Below are positions 30,923 through 41,117 of a stretch of DNA of 64,000 nucleotides, piece after piece. This stretch comes from Phycisphaerae bacterium (lineage in GTDB: Bacteria; Chloroflexota; Anaerolineae; 4572-78; J111): assembly GCA_028285035.1 (NCBI GenBank), contig JANQQF010000156.1, positions 62,001 through 126,000 on the forward strand, read 5' to 3'. Below the pieces are notes generated by a model, which was given only the letters and a program-made list of their open reading frames with translations, was not told the DNA's origin and ran no database searches. The position numbers and the translations under genes were made by a program. How positions within the stretch are numbered: position 1 is the first letter of the stretch; every line of letters starts with the position of its first letter.

Positions 30923-31273
30923 ATGAGAGTAAAAGGCGGTCCACAGACCCAGAGACGACATAAGAAAGTATTGGCCCTGACCAAAGGGCAACGTGGCAGT
31001 AAGCATCGCTTGTTCAAGCGGGCCAATGAAGCGATGATGAAATCGCTGGAATATGCTTATCGTGATCGTAAAGTCCGAAAACGTGAATTCCGCAAATTGT
31101 GGATTACGCGCATCAATGCGGCTGCTCGGCAAAATGATATGAGCTATAGCGTATTTATGAATGGCTTGAAAAAAGCAGGGGTTGAAATTGATCGCAAGAT
31201 GTTAGCTGACATCGCGATTCACGATCCTGCCTCATTTGGAAAAATTGCTGAAACAGCTAAAGCAGCCCTATAA
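30923..31273 (+). CDS. rplT: 50S ribosomal protein L20
   Basis: 116 residues ([20 protein letters not shown]..., [37 protein letters not shown]). L20 is a primary 23S rRNA binder required for assembly and the usual repressor of this operon through a leader RNA structure. Standard length and order. It ends before a strong terminator. Confidence 0.98.
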   Translation: MRVKGGPQTQRRHKKVLALTKGQRGSKHRLFKRANEAMMKSLEYAYRDRKVRKREFRKLWITRINAAARQNDMSYSVFMNGLKKAGVEIDRKMLADIAIHDPASFGKIAETAKAAL

Positions 31274-31286
31274 TTTTGGTTTACAA

Positions 31287-31325
31287 AATAAAAGCCCTTC
31301 GGAAACGATCTGAAGGGCTTTTTGT
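31287..31325. terminator. Terminator after rplT, also usable by the converging gene
   Basis: Stem AAAGCCCTTC/GAAGGGCTTT with T-run on the plus side and A-run on the left, so it works in both directions. Confidence 0.85.
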
Positions 31326-31357
31326 TGTTTTACACCTACAAACCTTGATGTGTGACT

Positions 31358-33472
31358 CTAATCCACATCACCCCTTCGCACCGGGGCATAGGCGCCTTCT
31401 GTATATTTCACACGGGGATCCCACACCATAAACCCTGTACCCGCTGCGTCAAAGCTCCCTTTGATTTGAGCCTGAATTTCTTCTTTGCCATAGATCCGTT
31501 TGTCAAAACGATAGTCAGGGAAATCCTGAATCCAAGGGCGAACCTCACAGCCATACTTACTCACCCGTTCAACGGCGCGCTTGGTGCTCTCATGAACAAT
31601 TTCATAGGGATAGGCAATGGCGAATTTATAACCTGGAATACCTGCGCCAAATGTTGAGGGATACAACATCGGGCAAAGTACATCCAGATACTCTCCCATC
31701 TGCTCAATATCTTGGCCAATTGTTGTATCGTCTTTTCGCCAACAAGTATAGCCAAATGTGTCAGCCCCAATTTTAACCCCAAGCGGCGCCAGTTGACCTC
31801 GAGCAACGCTCAAAAAGGTGGTGATGGCGGCGACCCGATTTTGTCGAGTGAGTTCTTGGGAAAATGTTGGTGCCCCTAAATGACTGGGTGTTGGGAAGCG
31901 AACGTAGTCGAATTGAACCTCATCGAAGCCCTTTTGGGCTGCCTCTTTGGCAATAGCAATATTGTAGTCCCAAGCTGGTCGCAAAAAAGGGTCACTCCAA
32001 CTCAAGTTCTCACGATCCTGCCAAATTTCACTACTGTTTGGAATCTTTGCAGCGTACTCAGGGAAATTTTTGGCAAAGGGTGTATCCTTAAAAGTAACCA
32101 TCCGAGCGATCGTATAAACACCTTGTGCCTTTAACTGGGCCATTACCTCATCAAAATCACGAGCGGTCGGACGATTCGCCCCAATATCCTGGGCCAAAGG
32201 ATTCTGAGTCGGGTAACTGATGTAGCCGTGATCCCCTTTTACATCAATGACCACCGCATTGAACTCTGTTGTGTTTAGAAGCTCAAACATTCGCGCCCGA
32301 AAATCCTGATGCCCGATGGCAAAGTAACTAACGTACAAGGCTCGAATCGCTTCCAAAGGCCCAATCGGTGGAAAATCAGGGTCAATAATAATTGACGACT
32401 CAGGATCGGGATCTGGCTCTGGTTCTGGGGAGGGGTCCGGTGTAGGAGTAGGATCTGGCTCTTCTGGTGTTTCCGATGGATGCTCAACCACCCCAGGGAT
32501 AATCAGCTCTTGTCCGACATTGATTAGATTCGGATTTTCAATTTGATTGGCATCAACGATGTCACGTACTGTAACGCCATATCGCTTGGCTATGCCGCTA
32601 AGTGTATCCCCTGCCACCACCGTATAGATCACATATTCGCTAGGCAGTTCAGGCACCTCAGGCTCAGGCTCTGGTTCTGGCAACGGATCTGGACTCATAT
32701 AACCAGGAATTATTAACTTTTGGCCTGGATAAATGAGATTGGGGTTTGGTATATCATTTGCGGCAATCAATTCGGCCACAGTGATACCATAACGTTTGGC
32801 GATAGAACTCAAGGTATCGCCACGTTGCACTTGATAACGAAAGGCCGTTTCATCATCAACTACGGGAGAGGTTGGGCGCGTTGACGCCACAGGAGACTCT
32901 GAAGCGGTAATATCAGGTGTAGTAACGGAGGGAGCGATATTAGCTAAAGACTCCTCAGTATGTGACTCTTCCTCTACAGAAGTAAACTCCTCCAATTGAG
33001 GCAGTGTTTCTTGAGAAGAGTCCTCAGTCTCTACCGAATCTAGAGCAGGCAAATCAGAGACGATAGCACCAGGCTCTGGGACATTAGAGGGAGTTTGCTC
33101 TGGCTCAGGAACTGGTGGTTGCGGTGTCTCAAGGCTATCCGTTTCAAAATCAGCGAGCAAATCATCTAATTCTGGATGGGTCTCAACTGGCTCAGTTTGG
33201 ACAAAAGGTTCGTTATCCTCTGGCCAGCCTCCGGTTAAGTCATCTGGAGAAAATGAGTCATCCGGTTCACCGCTTGGGGTTCCATTGTCCACAGGCGGTG
33301 CGGTTGTCTCTGGAAATGTAGGTAGCTCTACATCAGTTTTTGTTGTACCGTCCTTTAAAGCCTGACGCTCTTCAGGGGGGAGTAAAAACTCATAACCGGG
33401 CGGGGGTGCCGCACCCAGCCAAACCATTAGACGAATATACAAATCTTGTAAAACAGCAAGAAGACTAGCCAT
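31358..33472 (-). CDS. Two-LysM protein with COG1306/DUF4015 glycoside-hydrolase-like domain
   Basis: 704 residues. A hydrophobic N-terminus and a long acidic Pro/Glu/Ser linker precede two LysM domains ([20 protein letters not shown]... and [20 protein letters not shown]..., ~residues 210-310). A second Pro-Glu linker follows, and then a TIM-barrel-like domain (~380-700): [67 protein letters not shown]. This barrel is the DUF4015 putative glycosidase class. LysM binds peptidoglycan or chitin-type glycans, so it probably acts in the cell wall. ATG 33472 is chosen for GAGAGG upstream; GTG 33487 overlaps it. Confidence 0.85.
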   Translation of the reverse strand: MASLLAVLQDLYIRLMVWLGAAPPPGYEFLLPPEERQALKDGTTKTDVELPTFPETTAPPVDNGTPSGEPDDSFSPDDLTGGWPEDNEPFVQTEPVETHPELDDLLADFETDSLETPQPPVPEPEQTPSNVPEPGAIVSDLPALDSVETEDSSQETLPQLEEFTSVEEESHTEESLANIAPSVTTPDITASESPVASTRPTSPVVDDETAFRYQVQRGDTLSSIAKRYGITVAELIAANDIPNPNLIYPGQKLIIPGYMSPDPLPEPEPEPEVPELPSEYVIYTVVAGDTLSGIAKRYGVTVRDIVDANQIENPNLINVGQELIIPGVVEHPSETPEEPDPTPTPDPSPEPEPDPDPESSIIIDPDFPPIGPLEAIRALYVSYFAIGHQDFRARMFELLNTTEFNAVVIDVKGDHGYISYPTQNPLAQDIGANRPTARDFDEVMAQLKAQGVYTIARMVTFKDTPFAKNFPEYAAKIPNSSEIWQDRENLSWSDPFLRPAWDYNIAIAKEAAQKGFDEVQFDYVRFPTPSHLGAPTFSQELTRQNRVAAITTFLSVARGQLAPLGVKIGADTFGYTCWRKDDTTIGQDIEQMGEYLDVLCPMLYPSTFGAGIPGYKFAIAYPYEIVHESTKRAVERVSKYGCEVRPWIQDFPDYRFDKRIYGKEEIQAQIKGSFDAAGTGFMVWDPRVKYTEGAYAPVRRGDVD

Positions 33473-33608
33473 CCTACAACCTCTCACAATACTAAATAGT
33501 CAAAATAGCCCTCTTTTTAAGGGTTCTCGTCATTATACCATATAAGTCCCAATTGGACTAGACATAATCTTTTGGACAGAAAGAGGGAGAATTTGATAAA
33601 TAATCAGA

Positions 33609-34481
33609 TTAGCTTTGCGTTTTTTCCAGGCCAGCCAGAAAGAAATCAATCAGTTCATAATCTTCAGCAGGCAACGGGGAACCTAATTTTGCCGTTATAG
33701 TATCCAAAGTAACCTGAAGATCTTCGCCATATTGAACCACCGCTTCCCCGACGGTTTTGAGAAGCGTCGTGTATTCAATCATCTCGGTTTGAGATAAAGG
33801 GGCCTCGTGATGCGAGGGAATATAAAAGTTTGCATCATAGGCAAGCAATCGTTCGATAAGGGGGAACAGCTTTTGAGGTGTGTAATGGTGTGGCTCGTCA
33901 TAAAGATTTTGATAGATACAATCGCCAATGAAGAGAACACGATCTTGAGGGACGTGAATGACACAAGAGTCGGCCGCGTGGTCGCCACCAATGTGATCAA
34001 TGTGGCAGATTACATTCCCCAGATCGATAGTTAAACTCGTTTTTAGGATAACATTGGGAGCACGCAAAATTAACTGCTCACGTTCAGCTTCTGATAATTC
34101 TGCCTTGATCATATCCCGGCAAAATTCGATTTCGATCCCATCCACCACTCGCTGATCCAAGGCAGCATCACGCCAATCCCATTCCTGCATAAGATGCATC
34201 ATTCGGGTGGTTTCTTCGTGGGCGATGATGGGCACATCAAAAGCAGCCGTGCCAAAAACGTGGTCCCAATGCCAATGTGTAAGCGTGACAAACGTTGGGG
34301 AGGGAATATTCTCTTGCGTTAAATCATTGAGAAATGACTCGATATGATTGATCGAGTTCCCTGCATCAATCAACAGCGTACCTTGTTCACCAACAACGGC
34401 CCCCAAAATTGGACGGTCAGTACTTCCATCGGGCGAATACCAGTAGACATGATCGGTCAACTTGTTCAGCGTATGGCGCAT
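33609..34481 (-). CDS. MBL-fold metallo-hydrolase
   Basis: 290 residues, metallo-β-lactamase fold. The zinc motif THWHWDHVFG (HxHxDH) is near residue 68; further ligands are likely in HIDHIGGDHAADSCVIH and IGDCIYQN, and a late His in PSHHEAP. Family members hydrolyse thioesters, lactones or phosphodiesters; which one is unknown. It is followed by and probably cotranscribed with the sulfotransferase-like gene (3-bp gap). Confidence 0.88.
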   Translation of the reverse strand: MRHTLNKLTDHVYWYSPDGSTDRPILGAVVGEQGTLLIDAGNSINHIESFLNDLTQENIPSPTFVTLTHWHWDHVFGTAAFDVPIIAHEETTRMMHLMQEWDWRDAALDQRVVDGIEIEFCRDMIKAELSEAEREQLILRAPNVILKTSLTIDLGNVICHIDHIGGDHAADSCVIHVPQDRVLFIGDCIYQNLYDEPHHYTPQKLFPLIERLLAYDANFYIPSHHEAPLSQTEMIEYTTLLKTVGEAVVQYGEDLQVTLDTITAKLGSPLPAEDYELIDFFLAGLEKTQS

Positions 34482-34484
34482 CGG

Positions 34485-35216
34485 TTACTCTGCCTTAATG
34501 GCTCGGGCATACAAGATGTCATAATAAGGTTGTGACTCTTCTAAAAGGGGGACTAGGTTTTCCGGGAAAGGGTCGGTCTTTTTCTTGTAGGCTGCAAAGC
34601 CCGTTGATTTATGAAGACTGTGATACCAAAATTTTGCCCAAATCCCATCCTCTGGGCGGGCACCCGCTTCCCACTGTAACATACTCTCCTCAAAGGGGAT
34701 ATCGAGTTGCTCACACAAAATTGATAGTACCCGTCGCGGATTCAGCAACAACTCTTTCGAGTCAATGATGGGGATAACCTGCCCCCACTCCGTAGCCAAC
34801 TCAACAAGCTTTACCTGAGCATCATACCCTGTGTCTCGCAGGATTGGATTTGGAATATTTTTGGCGAGCGAGGGCAACATCTCCTCTGGTGAACGAATTA
34901 AAAGGATGTTGGTCAACTTCTTTAGAAATGACCAATCCAAATTAATCAAATGATGGGGCATATTTTTGATAAAGAAAACAGGCTTATCACATGGCCCAAA
35001 GATAACCTCCTGGACAACTCGCTCGCCATCCGAAATCATTGAAGCAATAATTTCCTCCTGCCCAGGATGTTCGGCATCAGACACCCTTAAGTAATGACCG
35101 TAAAGGGGCTCATCGACCACTTGCGTATCTGAGCGCTGAGCGAAAGAGTACATCATTGCAGTCGAGACATTGCGGGGCCCAGACCACATTGAAATTCGTT
35201 TGCAGTTTTCAGTCAT
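34485..35216 (-). CDS. Sulfotransferase-like P-loop protein
   Basis: 243 residues. The PAPS-binding 5'-phosphosulfate loop reads MWSGPRNVSTAMMYSFAQR near the N-terminus, and the 3'-phosphate region LLIRSPEEMLPSLAKN follows at ~115. This is the arrangement of bacterial sulfotransferases also found fused or adjacent to aminotransferases. Sulfuryl transfer is thus likely but the acceptor is unknown. It starts 8 bp after the E2 gene and runs into the MBL gene, forming a three-gene minus-strand run. Confidence 0.78.
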   Translation of the reverse strand: MTENCKRISMWSGPRNVSTAMMYSFAQRSDTQVVDEPLYGHYLRVSDAEHPGQEEIIASMISDGERVVQEVIFGPCDKPVFFIKNMPHHLINLDWSFLKKLTNILLIRSPEEMLPSLAKNIPNPILRDTGYDAQVKLVELATEWGQVIPIIDSKELLLNPRRVLSILCEQLDIPFEESMLQWEAGARPEDGIWAKFWYHSLHKSTGFAAYKKKTDPFPENLVPLLEESQPYYDILYARAIKAE

Positions 35217-35223
35217 AATTAGT

Positions 35224-36507
35224 TTACACCATATCCAAAAAGAGTAATTTAGGATCTGATAACAAAGTCATCACTCGAGTCAAGAAGGCCCCCGCGGCAG
35301 CACCATCTAATAGTCGATGATCAAAGCTAAGGGCGAGAGGTAGCATTGGCCGAATGTCTAGCTGCCCGTCAATTGCCACAGGTTTATCTTGGATACGCCC
35401 TACCCCTAAGATTGCTACTTCCGGAGGGTTGATAATTGGGGTGCCTTGGGAGCCACCAAAACTGCCAAAATTTGTAATGGTAAAGGTGCTACCAGACAAC
35501 TCACTGGGGCTTAATTTTCGTTGGCGGGCCGCGTCAGATAATCTCGCTAATTCGGAGGCAATTTGGGCGGGACTAAGCTGATCAGCGTGACGAATGACAG
35601 GCACAAGCAAGCCAGCATCGATGGCCGTAGCCACACCGATATGATAAAAGCGATGAAGCATCACTTTCTGTTGTTCCATACTCAGCGAGGCGTTGAAATA
35701 GGGGTAAGTTTTCAGGGTTTGGACGACCGCTTTAATGATAAAAGGCAGATACGTTAATTTCAATTCGCGCCGTTCAACCTCAGCCTTCAGATCCTGTCGG
35801 AAAGCCACCAACTTGGAGACATCTACCTCTTCGAAGGTGGTGACGTGGGGGATCTTCCAAGCCTCCTCCATTCGCTGCGCAATACGACGCCGAAGCCCTT
35901 GCAAAGGCTCTTCATCGGTAACTGCTTCACCACTGGATCGAAGGGTCGTTGACAATGGGGCTGACGATATTGAAGTCATTTCAGGATTTGTTACGGTTGG
36001 AACTGACGCAATTTCTGGTGGTCGTTTAGCAAAGGCGTGAACATCACTGGGCAGGACTCGGCCAGATGGTCCAGAACCAACGACTTGGGCCAAATCAATT
36101 TCTAATTCCAAAGCAAGTTTACGGACGGCTGGAGCAGCTAACACGCGTTTACCAGGGCCAGCCAGCCCTGGCTTTTTGACAGACGACATTGCCTGGGGGA
36201 TATCTTCTCGGACTGCAATCTTTTTTGCCGTTTTACCATTTGAGACCGGCTTTGGAGCATTTTTGTTATTGATTTGCGGATCAATGACGATAAGCACATC
36301 GCCCACTTCAGCGACGATGCCAGGTTTTACCCGAATCTCTGAAACAACCCCGGCCACTGGCGCTGGAATTTCAACAATGGCCTTGTCCGTCTGCACTTCC
36401 AACATCGGCTGATCAAGGGCGACAGTATCACCTTGTTTAACGAGCCAACGTACAATCTCTGCTTCGTGAATACCTTCCCCAACGTCGGGTAACTTAAATT
36501 CGTACAT
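35224..36507 (-). CDS. 2-oxo acid dehydrogenase E2, dihydrolipoyl acyltransferase
   Basis: 427 residues. Domains in order: lipoyl domain (residues 1-78) with lipoyl-lysine in VQTDKAIVEIPAP; a Pro/Ala/Lys linker; peripheral E1/E3-binding domain (AAPAVRKLALELEIDLAQV, ~125-160); catalytic CoA-acyltransferase domain with C-terminal DHR-type motif SFDHRLLDGAAAGAF. It transfers acyl groups from lipoate to CoA in the pyruvate or branched-chain complex. E1 and E3 genes are not adjacent, which is odd for this enzyme; which complex it serves cannot be told. A word-repeat hairpin precedes it. Confidence 0.93.
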   Translation of the reverse strand: MYEFKLPDVGEGIHEAEIVRWLVKQGDTVALDQPMLEVQTDKAIVEIPAPVAGVVSEIRVKPGIVAEVGDVLIVIDPQINNKNAPKPVSNGKTAKKIAVREDIPQAMSSVKKPGLAGPGKRVLAAPAVRKLALELEIDLAQVVGSGPSGRVLPSDVHAFAKRPPEIASVPTVTNPEMTSISSAPLSTTLRSSGEAVTDEEPLQGLRRRIAQRMEEAWKIPHVTTFEEVDVSKLVAFRQDLKAEVERRELKLTYLPFIIKAVVQTLKTYPYFNASLSMEQQKVMLHRFYHIGVATAIDAGLLVPVIRHADQLSPAQIASELARLSDAARQRKLSPSELSGSTFTITNFGSFGGSQGTPIINPPEVAILGVGRIQDKPVAIDGQLDIRPMLPLALSFDHRLLDGAAAGAFLTRVMTLLSDPKLLFLDMV

Positions 36508-36523
36508 TAGGCTGCTCCTTGTT

Positions 36524-36616
36524 TGGAGTTCGTAGAGTTCATAGGGTTTGTAGAGTTTGTAGAGTTAACTTCAAGAACTCTATAACCCTATAAACTCCTT
36601 AACTCTATAAACTCGC
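36524..36616. repeat. Intergenic inverted repeat, 'gtttgtagagttt' family
   Basis: Left arm ggagttcgtagagttcatagggtttgt is mirrored by taaccctataaactccttaactctataaactc; same words as 5945-6052. Confidence 0.7.
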
Positions 36617-36671
36617 CAACATTATATAACATCAAAAACAAATCGGCTAGGGGTGTGGGAGGAAAACGGAG

Positions 36672-37883
36672 TTAGTCTACCGTGACGTCAAACTCGCCGT
36701 CACTCACTTTAACGACTAGCGCATCCCCTTGGGTCACTTGCCCTGTCTCAGTGACAACAGCGTCCCCCTTCTGCACAATGGCATAGCCACGAGCTAAGGT
36801 CGCCTCAGGGTTGAGGGCAGTTAAACGGGCAGCGAGCGTATTGACCCGCTCTTTCTGCAAGGAGATTTGATGATCGAGGGTGCGCTGCAACCGACTGGTG
36901 AGCATATCAATGCGCTGGCGATCATTGTTGATTTTATTTTCGGGAGAAAGTCGCGTTAAGGCCCAATGCTGTTGTTGCAGTTGCATTCGGGCCGTGTTGA
37001 TATGTTGCTGGGCAATATCGGCCAAGCTAAATTGATAGCCCTGCAACATCCGATCCAGTTCAGTCCGATCTGGGGTTGCCATCTCAGCCGCGGCTGAAGG
37101 CGTGGGGGCACGTACATCCGCTACAAGATCAGCAATGGTGAAGTCAATTTCGTGACCAACCCCAGAGATGATAGGAATGGGGCAGGCGGCGATGGTTCGG
37201 GCCAAATCCTCATCATTAAAGGCCCACAGATCTTCCAGGCTACCACCACCCCGGGTGAGAATAATGACATCAACCTCTTGATTGACGATGGATTCCAGAG
37301 CAGCAATAATTTGAGGGGACGCTGTATCGCCTTGGACCAATGTTGGGGCCAAAATAACTTGAGCGATGGGGTAACGACGGCGCAGGACATTGATGATATC
37401 GCGTAGAGCGGCTGCATCCGGCGAGGTAACAATTCCAATACGGCGAGGAAATTCAGGAAGTGATTTTTTTAACTCTGAATCAAAGAGACCCTCTGCATCA
37501 AGCTTGGCTTTGATGCGCTCAAATTGCGTATGTAAATCGCCCTGCCCGGCGGGTTCTAGATCATCAACATAAAATTGATAATTCCCCCCAACCTCATAAA
37601 CGGAAATTTTTCCGTGCGCCAGCACAGCCTCTCCATCACGTTGAGGCATATACAGTAGTCGATTGGCCTGTGTGCGCCAGATAACCGCTCGGATGCTGGC
37701 ATTGGCATCTTTGAGCGTGAAGTAAATGTGGCCTGAAGCCGCTCGCTTCCAATTGGAAATTTCACCCTCCAACCAAACATCTTGCAGCGTTAAATCGGCC
37801 TCAAATTTTTGCCGAATGTAGGCGTTAATGGCACTGACTGATAAAACGCGAGGTTGTAAGTCAAACAAAGAGCCTTGTTGCAT
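36672..37883 (-). CDS. xseA: Exodeoxyribonuclease VII large subunit
   Basis: 403 residues. An N-terminal OB-fold (VWLEGEISNWKRAASGHIYFTLKDA) is followed by the catalytic core with FPRRIGIVTSPDAAALRDII, VDVIILTRGGGSLEDLWAFNDE and SGVGHEIDFTIADLVADVRAPTPSAAAEMA, then a coiled-coil and a short C-terminal tail. With XseB it degrades single-stranded DNA. xseB is not in the window on this side. It begins immediately after the 37895 gene (12-bp gap) on the same strand. Confidence 0.96.
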   Translation of the reverse strand: MQQGSLFDLQPRVLSVSAINAYIRQKFEADLTLQDVWLEGEISNWKRAASGHIYFTLKDANASIRAVIWRTQANRLLYMPQRDGEAVLAHGKISVYEVGGNYQFYVDDLEPAGQGDLHTQFERIKAKLDAEGLFDSELKKSLPEFPRRIGIVTSPDAAALRDIINVLRRRYPIAQVILAPTLVQGDTASPQIIAALESIVNQEVDVIILTRGGGSLEDLWAFNDEDLARTIAACPIPIISGVGHEIDFTIADLVADVRAPTPSAAAEMATPDRTELDRMLQGYQFSLADIAQQHINTARMQLQQQHWALTRLSPENKINNDRQRIDMLTSRLQRTLDHQISLQKERVNTLAARLTALNPEATLARGYAIVQKGDAVVTETGQVTQGDALVVKVSDGEFDVTVD

Positions 37884-37894
37884 CTCGTTCTACC

Positions 37895-40615
37895 CTATTC
37901 AGCATCCTGAATTTCAAATAGACCGACGGCCTCAGGATTGGCCGCCAGTAGTGTTTGCAGTAATGTCTCCGCCTGAGCGCGTGACATTTGATCGGAGACT
38001 AACCGAACCTGCTCGTCCACCCCACTGACCTTTTCGAATGTGACATGAGTGAACTGCCCATTAATTGGAATGATAAATCGCTGGTCTTCAAATTGAATCG
38101 TGTAATTTCCGATTTCATGCGTGTACAACTCAAATCCACCTGAGCCATATTCAGCTTTATGCCCACTTACAAGCTGTGCTTTCACTCCGCTAGGGCTGGT
38201 AATCACGATGGGTCGATTGGGTATGCCAATATCTCCCACCAACAAAGGTAATCCATCACCCCGCTCCAAGCTAATTTGCCACTCTTCTGTGTCGGGTGGT
38301 TCAGCAAATTTTAGGGCAAGGGCCACTTGATTACTTCCGGTAATAATTACTTTCTGTTCGATCGCACTGTCTACGACTCGGATAGTGTAATGCCCCATCG
38401 GCAACTGATCAAACAAAAAATGCCCATTTTGATCGGTAATCGTTTCAAATGTATCCCGATCACTCTTTAGGGTGATGTCTCGATTCGGCACCGGGCGATT
38501 CGTGTAGCTTCGTAGAATACCGACAATAATACCGTTTGGCTCAGATGCCCCATCATTGTGCCGGAAGGTGAGTCGGGTAGTCAAGCCCTTGGATTCGACC
38601 GTGAAGCGGTGGCCTTCAATCTCTAAGGTATATATTCCAGCCTCTGGTGCATAGAACTCGAATCCACCAACACCTATATCAGGTTTATGTCCCGTATGAA
38701 GTTGGTAAAGTTGGCCAGAGGGAGTTTGGATTAAAATGCGCTGGTTGGCCTTGCCCCAGTCACCTAGGATTAGTGGCAGTCCTCGCACTCGCTCAACTTC
38801 CACAATTAAATCAGGCACTTCAGGGGCTGGCAGGGTAATGGTGAGCGATAAATCTTCACCTGGAGTCGGGGTCACTGTTTCGGGTTGGATGTTATAGTCC
38901 GGAAAAGTTAAGGTGTATGTCCCACCGGGGACATTCCCAAATTGAAATGAACCATCCGTTTGAGTCCGAGCTTCCACAGATTGGCCATTTCCTTCCAGGA
39001 TAACCGGGACGTTAGCGATAGGTGACCGAGTGTGATCGAGAACCTGGCCTAAAATATTGCTCGTGCGAACGGGTGTCGTCGGTCCGACGGTAGCCCCAGT
39101 GTAGTAGTGTCGAATGATCTGGTCATAGGTGTAGCCCTGTTCGGCAAAGACCCGGCTCCCGTGCTGACAGAAGCCAACCCCGTGACCGAATTGTTCTCCT
39201 GTAGCCGGACAAGGGACCCCACGCAGGTAAGGGACAGGCCAGCCTCGCCCATTAACTTGGAAGACATCCTCATTATTTTGGGTATGGCCACCACAGTTAG
39301 CGGAGAAAATACCGTTGACTGTCGCGCCATTGTATCGAGCAATAATCCCTTGCGTTTGTTGAATGGCTTGGTCTGTGTTAGGGTGAATTTTGCCTTCATC
39401 ATAATTTTGGCAATGGGCTGGGTTGGTACAAATATCGGCGTTGTCGTGTCTTGGGTTTTCAATGGCATATTGGGCATAGCTGCGAGCGGCCACACTTTGG
39501 GCCTTGAGTGACTCAATCGGCCAGGAGGCTGGAACCTCAGAGGGAACAACTGCTCTTAAGTATGTCTCCATTCCCATTTCGCGAACAGTGCCATCATCAA
39601 ATAGAACGCGAATGATGGTATCATCATCTGGAATAGGCGGACGCTCGTCAGGGTCATCGATGGGGGGACGCTCATCCGGATCGTCTATCGTTGGAATATC
39701 CGGCATTGTGCGGAGACGATTAATGTGGGCCGGAAGATTTTTCACACGCTGTGTCCAAGAATTGGGAACGTTGCCTGGACTATTTGTCGGGTCATGCCAC
39801 AAGAAATAGGTGAGGGCCAGCACGCGATTATCACTCAAACATTTTTCCGCATAGTACATCACTTGGTCGGTGAAATCGCTGTCAGACGCCCCAAAATTGC
39901 CCGCTTCATCGATGATAATGCGAGCATCCATATTGTAACGCGTCTTAAACAGGTTGAGGACCCGTTGCCAACGAAACGCATACCACGTGGACAAGGCTGG
40001 GTCGTACAGCCAATCCCGCTCTGAACCAGCGCCATGGCCCCAATAGCCGTGAAAACAGATAATGTTATCAAAATAATCCCGAATGGTGTCTTTAAGGTAG
40101 TCGAAGCCGGCCCAACCATCTTTGGGATGACCATCATCATCTGGTGCCCCATCTTCGTGATGGCCGGAGGCAAAGGGAGGTGTAACAAGTTTCATCTCGG
40201 GCACCATATTTTTGATCACATCAGCGGTCAAGCGTACCCAATTCGCATATCTTTGATAAAAGTCTGGGGTGGTGTATAGAGACTGATTGTTAGGATTGGG
40301 ATCGCCATTTTCATAGTGAAGATTCATTTCATTGGCAAAATAAACGTAAGGGTCGAGGCGGCGCATGTTTGACCACTTGCTGACCACCTCTTGGCCTAAC
40401 TGCCGAGCGTAATATTCGGGGTTTTGATGCCAGTTATGAGGATGTTGAAAGCGAACAATGATATCTGCGTCAGGATGAGCCGCTTTATAATCAAAAACTC
40501 CGTTCACCCCTAAATAATCGTAAAAACTAGTTAGGGCCCCCGGCTGCCAACTCAACATCTGGGAGGGGTCACCCGGATGGCCATTTGCCACCCATATTCC
40601 AGGCCGACGCATCAC
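37895..40615 (-). CDS. Glycosidase-like + SpoIID/LytB + repeated carboxypeptidase-regulatory-like domain protein
   Basis: 906 residues. Residues 1-300 form a TIM-barrel-like glycosidase (YVYFANEMNLHYENGDPNP; IIIDEAGNFGASDSDF; ICFHGYWGH). The linker contains a tandem DDPDERPPI repeat. Residues ~335-510 are a SpoIID domain (FDDGTVREMGMETYLRAVVPSEVPASW, AQSVAARSYAQYAI, YLRGVPCPATGEQFGHGVGFCQHG), a lytic transglycosylase-type amidase-enhancer fold. Residues ~520-880 hold two copies of an Ig-like CarboxypepD-reg domain (ILGQVLDHTRSPIANVPVILEG; IVGILRSYTNRPVPNRDIT) followed each by an IEGHRFTVES-type β-domain. GTG 40615 or ATG 40612; AAGGAG is upstream. No signal peptide is evident, strange for such domains. 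Confidence 0.8.
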   Translation of the reverse strand: MMRRPGIWVANGHPGDPSQMLSWQPGALTSFYDYLGVNGVFDYKAAHPDADIIVRFQHPHNWHQNPEYYARQLGQEVVSKWSNMRRLDPYVYFANEMNLHYENGDPNPNNQSLYTTPDFYQRYANWVRLTADVIKNMVPEMKLVTPPFASGHHEDGAPDDDGHPKDGWAGFDYLKDTIRDYFDNIICFHGYWGHGAGSERDWLYDPALSTWYAFRWQRVLNLFKTRYNMDARIIIDEAGNFGASDSDFTDQVMYYAEKCLSDNRVLALTYFLWHDPTNSPGNVPNSWTQRVKNLPAHINRLRTMPDIPTIDDPDERPPIDDPDERPPIPDDDTIIRVLFDDGTVREMGMETYLRAVVPSEVPASWPIESLKAQSVAARSYAQYAIENPRHDNADICTNPAHCQNYDEGKIHPNTDQAIQQTQGIIARYNGATVNGIFSANCGGHTQNNEDVFQVNGRGWPVPYLRGVPCPATGEQFGHGVGFCQHGSRVFAEQGYTYDQIIRHYYTGATVGPTTPVRTSNILGQVLDHTRSPIANVPVILEGNGQSVEARTQTDGSFQFGNVPGGTYTLTFPDYNIQPETVTPTPGEDLSLTITLPAPEVPDLIVEVERVRGLPLILGDWGKANQRILIQTPSGQLYQLHTGHKPDIGVGGFEFYAPEAGIYTLEIEGHRFTVESKGLTTRLTFRHNDGASEPNGIIVGILRSYTNRPVPNRDITLKSDRDTFETITDQNGHFLFDQLPMGHYTIRVVDSAIEQKVIITGSNQVALALKFAEPPDTEEWQISLERGDGLPLLVGDIGIPNRPIVITSPSGVKAQLVSGHKAEYGSGGFELYTHEIGNYTIQFEDQRFIIPINGQFTHVTFEKVSGVDEQVRLVSDQMSRAQAETLLQTLLAANPEAVGLFEIQDAE

Positions 40616-40685
40616 ATCATTACTCCTTATCGAAATTACTTACCTATTATGACATAAAAAAGGGCAGATGCAAGCATGACATAAA

Positions 40686-40712
40686 ACAAAAAAGCGTGCT
40701 ATCAAGCACGCC
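40686..40712 (-). terminator. Terminator after the 40741 gene
   Basis: Stem GCGTGC/GCACGC around TATCAA with a T-run on the minus side (AAAAAA on plus). Confidence 0.75.
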
Positions 40713-40740
40713 TTTCAATCAAGTTATCAAAACCGTGGGT

Positions 40741-41043
40741 TTAGAGCAATTGAAATTTGCTGGTTGCGCGGACAACTTTATAGTTGAAGTTTGTTACATA
40801 TTCGAACAGTTTATCTTGCAAACCTTTCCACTCTTGGTTCGCCAAAATAGATTTCATTGTGTCCAGATCATCGGTCACGCCCCCTGTCAAAATCTGCGAG
40901 CCATTACCAACAACCGTATACCACACCTCAGTAGGTTGAATCCCTAATTTCATCAACCCAGGCGCGAATTCTCGCACAATAAATTCGAAGTAGTCACTTT
41001 CCGCACCCGGTTTTATGTCCCAACTCATCAGTAGCTTAACCAT
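40741..41043 (-). CDS. Small ferredoxin-like-fold (EthD/NIPSNAP-like) protein
   Basis: 100 residues, no firm family. The alternating pattern (VKLLMSWDIKPGAESDYFEFIVREFAPGLMKLG ... TEVWYTVVGNGSQILTGGVTDD) is that of a dimeric α/β barrel as in NIPSNAP/EthD proteins, often ligand-binding or stress proteins. It lies 75 bp downstream of the M16 peptidase gene, probably in the same transcript, with its own terminator. No catalytic residues can be argued. Confidence 0.65.
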   Translation of the reverse strand: MVKLLMSWDIKPGAESDYFEFIVREFAPGLMKLGIQPTEVWYTVVGNGSQILTGGVTDDLDTMKSILANQEWKGLQDKLFEYVTNFNYKVVRATSKFQLL

Positions 41044-41117
41044 ATAAAGAAATCCTTATTGAAACGTATCCTACATCTAGACAAGATAGCAGAATCAAGA
41101 GGATTCTGCAAGTTTTT

